DNA of 64,000 nucleotides from Paenibacillus sp. S150 (GTDB taxonomy: Bacteria > Bacillota > Bacilli > Paenibacillales > Paenibacillaceae): assembly GCF_019352175.1 (NCBI RefSeq), contig NZ_JACBYI010000004.1, forward strand, positions 186,001 through 250,000. The letters are read 5' to 3'. The position numbers were made by a program, and so were the translations under genes. This document shows positions 1 through 7,400 of the stretch, piece by piece. Position 1 is the first letter of the stretch. Each line of letters begins with the position of its first letter. A model generated the notes under the pieces. It did no database searches and was not told where the DNA came from. It saw nothing but the letters and a program-made list of their open reading frames with translations.

Positions 1-190
1 GGAAGACCACCCGTTACATATACCGGTCCGTCACGCCCTTGCGGTCACGCCGGTTTCTCCGGTAATGCTGTTGCTCCTTCAGTGTATTTTGTGAAATGGA
101 TTCCATAGCAAGCTTTTTATTCGGAGAGCTTCCGGCACGCAATATGCTAAAATAAAAGCACTATATACCCTGATCCAGGAGGCAGCGCCG

Positions 191-1165
191 ATGGCCAATA
201 TCAAAGAAATCGCCCGCATTGCCGGGGTTTCCGTAACGACTGTATCGCGTGTGCTGAACAATCATCCATATGTAAGCAAGGAAAAGCGGGCTGTGGTGCT
301 GAAAACGATTGAGCAGCTGAACTATACACGCAATATGAACGCCGTCCATTTGATCACCGGCCGTACGGGGGCGGTTGCGGTTGTATTGCCGTCCATCAAT
401 AGCTTTTACTTCTCGGTGGTGGTGGACGGACTGGCACAAGCAGCACTGACCGAGCAGTATCGGCTGATTCTGTGCCAGACCAATTATGTCCCCGAAGAGG
501 AGCTTAAGGTGCTGGACATGCTGCGCAACAAAGAAATTGACGGCGTGGTCATCGTCTCCACAGCACTGAAGCCCGAAACCATCGAACAATACATCACTTA
601 TGGACCGATTGTTGCCTGTCAAAATAGCGGGGAACGCCAGTACTCTACAGTATATATTGAGCATTACGCCGCTTTCCGCCATGGGCTGGACTATCTGTAC
701 GGCAAGGGACACCGCAGAATCGGCTATTGCGAAGGCCGTCAGAACGGCAGCAGCGCCTCCATCCGCCAGAACGCTTTTCAAAATTTCCTTGCTGAAAAGG
801 GGCTGCGCTTTGAGAAGGAGTGGATGATTTTCGACTGTGTGCGCGAGGAGGACGGCGTGGAGGTAGCCCGGAAGCTTCTGGAGATGCAGTCCCGGCCTGA
901 GGCAATGATTGTCTCCGGTGATCATGTGGCCGCAGGCCTGATCATTGAAGCCCGTAAGCAAGGCATGAGTATCCCGGAGGAGCTGGCGGTGATGGGATTC
1001 GACAACCAGCCGATCGGACGGCTGCTCGGAATTACTACGATAGACAATCAGCTTTACCAGATGGGCGCGGCTGCCTTCGGGATCATTTACGGTCATATTA
1101 ACGGCAGCAGCCTTCCGGTAACCCGCAAGCTGGAGTACCGGATTATCGAGCGGAGCACGGTATAG
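191..1165 (+). CDS. LacI-family transcriptional regulator
   Basis: A 324-residue repressor-type protein. Residues 1-50 form the LacI helix-turn-helix (IKEIARIAGVSVTTVSRVLN), followed by the hinge and a periplasmic-binding-protein-like effector domain (about 60-320) ending with the usual EELAVMGFDNQPIGRLL block. ATG at 191 is preceded by AGGAGG about 8 bases upstream. The family binds operator palindromes and releases on binding a sugar or derivative. The ligand cannot be read from the sequence. The nearest downstream co-oriented genes are glucanases more than 1.2 kb away, so a role in glycan uptake is only an inference. The left neighbour lies outside the window. Confidence 0.93.
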   Translation: MANIKEIARIAGVSVTTVSRVLNNHPYVSKEKRAVVLKTIEQLNYTRNMNAVHLITGRTGAVAVVLPSINSFYFSVVVDGLAQAALTEQYRLILCQTNYVPEEELKVLDMLRNKEIDGVVIVSTALKPETIEQYITYGPIVACQNSGERQYSTVYIEHYAAFRHGLDYLYGKGHRRIGYCEGRQNGSSASIRQNAFQNFLAEKGLRFEKEWMIFDCVREEDGVEVARKLLEMQSRPEAMIVSGDHVAAGLIIEARKQGMSIPEELAVMGFDNQPIGRLLGITTIDNQLYQMGAAAFGIIYGHINGSSLPVTRKLEYRIIERSTV

Positions 1166-1616
1166 GCAGAGGAACCGGGGACTGGTGCTTTCTGGAGGTA
1201 TTAGGAAGAGGCAATGTCTTGAAGATCGTTCCCAGCTTATCCGTATTATCTCCGGCACGGCCGAAGAAGCCGGCGACATAGCTGCCTGAAGGGGCTGACA
1301 GGGCGGTCGGGGATCCGCTTTTTGTTCCTGCGGCGAGCTTGCGGCCCAGATTCGCTGTCAATTCAAGATAGAATATTCTGCCGCTGCCGTTATAGCTGTT
1401 CTTGTATGCCAGAGCGCTTGTGATATATTCTCCGCTGTTTAGCGTGAGTGTTGCTGCTGTGCCGCCGTTTCGCAGAGTTGTTCCATCGGCATATTGCAGA
1501 CTTACGGAATCCAGGCGGCTTGCGCCGCTTATGGTTGCAGATACCGGTCTGCTTGTTGAGGAGGCTGTGCTTCTCAAAAAGTTGCCGGCACTGGTCTCAC
1601 CCGGTGTGCCGAGCAT
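1143..1616 (-). pseudogene. Orphan jacalin-like lectin domain (probable remnant)
   Basis: A 157-residue reading frame whose residues about 5-130 look like one jacalin-type beta-prism. It has an early SVSLQYADG strand, a Gly-rich turn (LRNGGT), and a C-terminal signature with LELTANLGR and VAGFFGRAGDNTDKLGTIF. Jacalin-like domains bind sugars and in Firmicutes usually sit at the C-terminus of secreted proteins. Here there is no signal peptide, no convincing Shine-Dalgarno before the ATG, and an in-frame stop just upstream. The 3' end overlaps the lacI-type gene by 23 bases. I read it as the surviving tail of a degraded secreted protein; a real small lectin gene is the alternative. Confidence 0.45.
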
Positions 1617-1698
1617 ATAATTCTGCGTTATATTTTAAAAAAAGCGGCTGCCCCATGGAGACAAACGCTTGAATTGGCGATATGCAGAGGCAGAGAGG

Positions 1699-2013
1699 CT
1701 ATTTAATCCGTTTCAATGCGGCTTCCTGGTCAATGGAGCGTCTTGACAGCAAATCAAGTGTGACGTCATGTCCCTGCAGTGTTGCTTCTATACGCTGGAT
1801 GGTGTCGCGGGTGGCAATCACTTCAGCGTTCACTTCGGATACGGCCTGCTGGATCAGCGGAATCAGCTTGGTATCTTCTTTGATGCTGGAGATATCTGAT
1901 TTCATCTCGCTGATCTCGGATTTCATTCCGGAGATACCTGATTTCATATCCTTTATGTCAGACTGCACACCAGTTAACGCTGTTAGTATCTGTTGAAGTA
2001 CGGGGTCACTCAT
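1699..2013 (-). CDS. Small coiled-coil protein, function unknown
   Basis: A 104-residue acidic/basic helical protein with ATG at 2013 preceded by AAGGAG at good spacing, which supports it being real. Residues about 15-45 carry near-perfect heptad-like repeats (DMKSGIS, GMKSEIS, EMKSDIS, SIKED). A second helical stretch (about 55-100) has no Cys or aromatic residues. There is no signal peptide and no membrane segment. Short proteins of this form are common in Paenibacillus and Bacillus genomes, but I do not recognise a characterised function. It is a single minus-strand gene between two plus-strand blocks. Confidence 0.7.
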   Translation of the reverse strand: MSDPVLQQILTALTGVQSDIKDMKSGISGMKSEISEMKSDISSIKEDTKLIPLIQQAVSEVNAEVIATRDTIQRIEATLQGHDVTLDLLSRRSIDQEAALKRIK

Positions 2014-2243
2014 CGCTACAGCTCCTTAGCTTTAATCAATACATTATCGGTGGATATGTGCGGGAGGGGTTCTTCATCGGTGTAATTTTGATTTATTATA
2101 GCATAAATGGCCGGGACAGGAATTGGAAAAAGGATGAACTCTGTACTCTTGTCAAAAAAAGACCGGGAAATCTATAATTTTGACTGGTTTTCACACTAAT
2201 TATTGGGATATTTACCAGCTGATAATGATGCTATATTGGTTCT

Positions 2244-2257
2244 GGTAAGCGTTTGCA
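2244..2257 (+). promoter_or_regulatory. Candidate CcpA cre site upstream of the GH5 glucanase
   Basis: GGTAAGCGTTTGCA matches the catabolite-responsive element consensus TGWAARCGYTWWCA at 12 of 14 positions. It lies about 120 bases before the GH5 start. CcpA binding here would give glucose repression of the glucanase; inferred from the motif and from the better match before the GH16 gene. Confidence 0.55.
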
Positions 2258-2379
2258 AAAAATGCCGGAGGTGATTTTATGCAGTAGTCCCCATCCTGGA
2301 CAACACAGATCAAAGAACGGCACGGCCACATCTGTTGTAAAAAGGAGCCTTACACTACAAAGGGAGGAATTAACTTTTT

Positions 2380-4095
2380 ATGTTTAAACAGAAATCGTTT
2401 ATGCCTTTGATGTTCATCGCTGTTTTGGTGCTGGCGCTTGCAGCGCCAGCAGTGTCCGCTGCTTCTTCGGAACCAGCGCCGCGGGCACAGGCTGCCGCCG
2501 CAGCTACAGGTTTGCAATCCTATGTCGACGCCATGCAGCCGGGCTGGAATCTCGGAAATACGCTTGATGCGACCGGTGCGGATGAGACCTCCTGGGGCAA
2601 TCCGGCGGTCACTCAGGAGCTGATTAAGAAAATTGCCGCGCAAGGGTACAAAAGCATCCGCATTCCCGTGACCTGGGATGTTCATACCGGAGCCGCTCCG
2701 GGCTATACCATTGAGCCGGCTTACCTGGCCCGGGTCCAACAGGTTGTTGACTGGGCGGTGGCCGAGAACCTGTATGTAATGATCAATCTCCACCATGACT
2801 CCTGGCTGTGGATCAGCAGGATGGAGCAGCAGCATGATCAGGTGCTGGCCCGCTATAAAGCCATCTGGACGCAGGTTGCGGACCGGTTCAAGAGCTACTC
2901 CAACAAGCTGATGTTTGAGAGCGTCAATGAGCCGCGTTTCACCGACGGAGGAACAACCGATGAGAACAAGGCACTCCAGATGCTGGATGAGCTGAACGTA
3001 TCCTTCCGCAGCATAGTTAGAAGCTCCGGCGGAAACAATGCCGCCCGTCCGCTCGTGCTGTCTACCTTGGAAGCGTCTCCAACCCAGACCCGGATGGACT
3101 CGCTCTACAGCACGATTACCGGGCTGAACGATTCCAACCTGATTGCGACGGTGCATTACTATGGCTTCTGGCCGTTCAGCGTCAACATTGCGGGCTATAC
3201 CAAATTCGATGCGGAAACCCAGAATGATATCAACACTACCTTCACCAATGTATACAACACCTTTACCGCCAAGGGGATTCCGGTCATTGTGGGCGAATAC
3301 GGACTGCTTGGCTTTGACAAAAATACAGGTGTAATTGAGCAGGGAGAGAAATTGAAATTTTTCGAATATCTGGCCTACTATCTGAAATCCAAGCAAATTA
3401 CGCCGATGCTGTGGGACAATGGCCAGCATTTCGGCCGTACTACGTATCAATGGTCCGATCCACAGCTGTACAACATGATGAAGGCCAGCTGGACCGGACG
3501 TTCATCCACTGCTGAAAGCGATCTCATAAATTTGAAAAAAGGGGCAGCAGCCAAAGACGTGACAGTGAAGCTTAACCTGAACGGAAACACGCTGTCCTCC
3601 ATCCTGTACGGCAGCCAGCGGCTCGTCCAGGGAACGGATTATACGCTGAGCGGCGATCAGCTGACCTTCAAGGCTGCCAGACTCTCCAGCCTGACCTCCT
3701 CCGGCAAGCTCGGAGTGAATGCGGTATTGACCGCTCGCTTCAATAAAGGGGCGGATTGGAGCTTTAATGTGATCCTCTACAACACGCCTGTACTGAGCAG
3801 TGTCCAGGGCACGACCAGCTCGTTTAAAATTCCTGCGGCCTTTAATGGAACCACGCTGGCTACGATGGAAGCCGTGTATGCCTCAGGCGGCAATGCCGGT
3901 CCGCAAAACTGGACTCCGTACAAGGAATTCGGCTATGCCTTCACCCCCGGCACAAATGGGATCAGCCTGCTGCCGGCCTTCTTTAACGAAGTGAACAACG
4001 GCGAGGTAATTCTGAAATTCCACTTCTGGAACGGTGAAATTGTGAATTATAAAATTACGAAGAATGGAACGAGTGTTACAGGGACGGCTATGTAA
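2380..4095 (+). CDS. Secreted GH5 endo-beta-glucanase with X2/CBM46-type modules
   Basis: 571 residues. A signal peptide (1-27, cleavage near AVSAAS) is followed by a GH5 catalytic barrel (about 45-375) with the GWNLGNTLDA opening, the acid/base Glu184 in FESVNEPRF and the nucleophile Glu306 in IPVIVGEYG. An Ig-like X2 module (about 375-465) and a C-terminal CBM46-like module (about 470-571) follow. This three-part order resembles the Bacillus Cel5B type of GH5 subfamily 4 enzymes, which cut beta-1,4-glucans including xyloglucan and mixed-linkage glucan. The exact substrate is not determined. GGAGG-type RBS precedes the ATG. It has its own terminator and a cre-like site upstream, so it is probably a carbon-repressed single gene. 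Confidence 0.92.
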   Translation: MFKQKSFMPLMFIAVLVLALAAPAVSAASSEPAPRAQAAAAATGLQSYVDAMQPGWNLGNTLDATGADETSWGNPAVTQELIKKIAAQGYKSIRIPVTWDVHTGAAPGYTIEPAYLARVQQVVDWAVAENLYVMINLHHDSWLWISRMEQQHDQVLARYKAIWTQVADRFKSYSNKLMFESVNEPRFTDGGTTDENKALQMLDELNVSFRSIVRSSGGNNAARPLVLSTLEASPTQTRMDSLYSTITGLNDSNLIATVHYYGFWPFSVNIAGYTKFDAETQNDINTTFTNVYNTFTAKGIPVIVGEYGLLGFDKNTGVIEQGEKLKFFEYLAYYLKSKQITPMLWDNGQHFGRTTYQWSDPQLYNMMKASWTGRSSTAESDLINLKKGAAAKDVTVKLNLNGNTLSSILYGSQRLVQGTDYTLSGDQLTFKAARLSSLTSSGKLGVNAVLTARFNKGADWSFNVILYNTPVLSSVQGTTSSFKIPAAFNGTTLATMEAVYASGGNAGPQNWTPYKEFGYAFTPGTNGISLLPAFFNEVNNGEVILKFHFWNGEIVNYKITKNGTSVTGTAM

Positions 4096-4113
4096 AATAA
4101 GCGAATAAGACAG

Positions 4114-4160
4114 AGCCTTCTTTTTCACCCGGTGCGTTTACGGGCGGGAGAAGGCTTTTT
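4114..4160 (+). terminator. Rho-independent terminator of the GH5 gene
   Basis: An inverted repeat with arms AGCCTTCT...CCCG and CGGG...AGAAGGCT is followed by TTTTT. It lies 19 bases after the GH5 stop codon. Confidence 0.85.
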
Positions 4161-4323
4161 GCCGCTGCTTGCCAAGATTCATTGATTTAGTAAAGGTTTC
4201 GTTATTTTGTACCGTGGAAGTAAAGATGGAGATGGGATAGCATGAAATATATAACAATTCATCAGAGCTGCTAAGGATAGGCGGTGAGGTTCAGGGAACT
4301 TTGCGGAAGAAGGATTAATTACC

Positions 4324-4367
4324 GCAGAAACGGTGCGGCCTTTCAGGGGTGGCTAATCCGTTTCTGC
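4324..4367 (+). other. Ten-bp perfect inverted repeat in the GH16 leader/promoter region
   Basis: GCAGAAACGG at 4324-4333 is exactly complementary to CCGTTTCTGC at 4358-4367, with a 24-base loop that itself holds GCC/GGC complementarity. Thirteen bases later comes the cre site. It is not a canonical terminator because the T-run is 9 bases away and is only 5 long. It could be an operator, a weak attenuator, or an mRNA 5' structure. No known riboswitch consensus was recognised. Confidence 0.5.
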
Positions 4368-4379
4368 TGATGCACTTTT

Positions 4380-4393
4380 TGTAAGCGTTAACA
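4380..4393 (+). promoter_or_regulatory. Perfect CcpA cre site upstream of the GH16 gene
   Basis: TGTAAGCGTTAACA matches the cre consensus TGWAARCGYTWWCA at all 14 positions. It is only about 30 bases before the start codon, where a bound CcpA complex would block or stall transcription. This supports carbon catabolite repression of the beta-glucanase. Confidence 0.8.
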
Positions 4394-4424
4394 TTCAAAG
4401 GATAAGAAAAGGAGCGTGATCATA

Positions 4425-7400
4425 TTGCCTAAAAAAATGATCTCCATTCTGCTATGTCTCTTGATGCTGTCCGTCTACGTGCCGGGGGTACTCGCGGCCA
4501 AGACGGAGCTTGCTGTGGAAGGGGATAGCCTGGCTTTTGCGGCAGGGGAGCAGCAGATGCTGGCTGGGGCTGCCGGATCGCTTGCCGCAGCCGAAGACAA
4601 TGGGCTGGACAGGCTTCCGCTTGCCGGGCAGTTCCCGCTGAAAAACGGTGATTTCTCGAATGGTGCCGCGGGCTGGAGCGAGCATGTGCAGGGACGCTAT
4701 GACGGCTGGGACTACACGACAAAATTTGCTGTGCAAGGCGGGGAACTGAAATTTACTATTGCCAGCCAGGGCAACAACCCGTGGGATGTGATGCTCATGC
4801 AGAATGATTTTCAGCTGCATGCCGGAAATACGTATGTTGTGTCTGTAGATGCCAGAGCTACTCAGGCGAGAGACGCGGAGATTGTAGTGGATGATGCAAA
4901 CGGACGTTATATCAGCCAAAAGGTAAGGCTCGGCACAGCAATGCAGACCTTTGCATATGAGCTTCCTGTGACCGCCGATTTGACCGCCTCCTTCAAAATA
5001 CTGCTCGGAAAGGTGGACGGCCTGGCTGCTGCCGGAGAGCATGCTGTATTCGTGGATAATGTCAGAGTAGAGGTGAAGGATGCGCGGGCGAAGGCTTTTC
5101 TGCTGGCGAACGGCGATTTCTCAGATGGCTTAAATGGCTGGGAGAGCTACTCATCGGATCAAGCCGAACCCGGGGCCTCCGAAGCGGTTTTTGACGGAGC
5201 AGGCCATGCTGCAAGGATCGCTATAGATAAGACAGGAGCCTATCCGTCTGATATTATGCTGATGCAGAACGGCAAGACGCTGTCCCAAGGCGCAACCTAT
5301 GTGCTCAGCTTTTTTGCCCGGTCCACACTGCCGCGCTCCATAGAAGCCATTGTGGAGAACGGCAGTTATGTCCGCCTCCTGAACGAGAGGCTTCAGCTGG
5401 AGAATTCCACGCTGAGCTACCGGTATGAGTTCACAGTGGAGAGCGATGAAACCGCCGGATTGAAGTTTCTGCTCGGCGATGCGGATGCTGCGGCTATTGC
5501 GCCGCATGATGTTTTGATTGATACTGTGCGACTGGAGCTGAAGGGCGCGCAGGAAGCTACCGGTGAACAGCCGGTCAGTACTACGGATATCTCCCTCCCG
5601 GCCGGTCCTGTATTGTCGCCTGATGCGGATCAGAATGTTGTGGGACAGCCGGTGGCACTTACTTTTGCCGACCATGCGGCTTGGAGAGCTGCGGTAAGCG
5701 AAGTGCTGGTGGACGGTGTGCCTCTTCCGGAAACGGCCTTTACGCTGGCCGCAGGCCTTCTTACAGTCGGGGAAAGCGCCTTTGGCAGCGTTAAAGACTA
5801 CGAGGTCACGGTCAAGGCCGCAGGCTACGAGCCGGTCCGGCTGCTGCAGCCGATTGTAAATGAAAGCGACTGGAGCCTGGTATGGAACGATGAGTTCTCC
5901 GGCGAAGGGAACCATCTGGATGCCAATGGGGTCAACCTGGACAAGTGGGCTTACCAGAACGGAACCGGACAGGAATACGGGCTGGATGGCTGGGGCAACA
6001 ACGAGAAGCAATATTACCAGAAGGACAATATCAAGGTGCAGGACGGACATCTGGTGATTGAAGCCAGACAGGAGACGGTCGGCGGCAAGCCTTACACCTC
6101 GGGCAGACTGTTCACCGACCCGACCTTCAGCAAGGCGTACGGCAAATTTGAAGCCCGGATCAAGCTGCCCGAGGGGCAGGGGCTGTGGCCGGCGTTCTGG
6201 ATGATGCCGAAGGATCAGGCTTACGGCACCTGGGCGGCTTCCGGGGAGATCGACATTATGGAGGCGCGCGGACGGGTTCCGGGAACAGTCGACGGCACAC
6301 TTCATTTCGGCAAAAACTTCCCGAACAACAAAGCCGGAGGCGGGCACTATGTTTTCCCCGAAGGGGAGTCCATTACCGGATTCCATACGTATTCCGCGGA
6401 ATGGGAGCCGGGCGAGATCCGCTGGTACGTGGATGGCCGGCTGTATTTCACGGAGACGGACTGGTACAGCTGGAGCAGCGGACAGCCGGAGAAAAACGCA
6501 TTCCCCGCTCCGTTCGACCAGCCGTTCTACATGATTCTTAATCTGGCGGTCGGCGGCAACTATGACGGAGGCCTGGAGCCGACGGGCTCCATGCTGCCTG
6601 CACAGATGGAAGTGGATTATGTCCGTGTCTATGAATTGACGGGACGGGACTATAAGGAGCCTATTGAACCGGTAATCAGCAAAGAGCCGGTTCCGGCCAA
6701 CGCCAAAACGGCAATCGACGGCAGCTATGTCTACGATGCCGCCTATGAGCATGGGTTCCATGCGATTACGGCGGATGAAGCGCTTGATCCTCTCTATTGG
6801 AATGCGGTGACAGGTACCGGCGGAGCAGCCGGCGCCGCCGTCGACACCGTGGAGGGAACGCCTTATGCCAAAATGAGCATTACAAACGGGGGAAGCAACG
6901 ATTACTCCGTCCAGCTGATCCAGAACGTGTCTCTCGTCAAGGGGCATTATTACAAGGTCAGCTTTGATGCAAAGGCCGGGTCTGCGAGAAATATAAACAT
7001 GAAGCTCTCCGGCGGAGCCGACAGAGCCTGGGCAGCCTATTCTGATGTGTTTCCGGTCTCGCTTAAAAATCAGGTGCAGCACTATTCATTTATCTTCCAA
7101 ATGTCCGAGGCCACTGATCTTTTGGCCCGCCTGGAATTCAATATGGGCTTAAGCACCGTTCCGGTATGGCTGGGACAGGTCAAAGTGGAGGAGACGGAAA
7201 CGCTGGTGGATACTCACGCTCCCAAAGCGCCGCTTGATAACGGCAACCATGTGTACAACGGCGGCTTCGACCTGGGAACGATGGACCGGATGGTTTACTG
7301 GGATTTCGCAGTCCGGGACGGGGCTTCCGCGCAAGCAGCAGTAGATCCTTTGTCCCGGCAGCTGACGGTCTCGACAACAGGGGCAGGAGCGGATTCCGGC

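Noticed and set aside
1..190. Possible end of a gene at the left edge
   Set aside because: Only a short minus-strand stretch resembles Gly-X-Y codons and it is broken by stops; not supportable.
5151..7082. 643-codon reading frame antisense to the GH16 gene
   Set aside because: Frame arises from GC-biased codons of the real gene; Arg/His-rich translation, no RBS, no domain.
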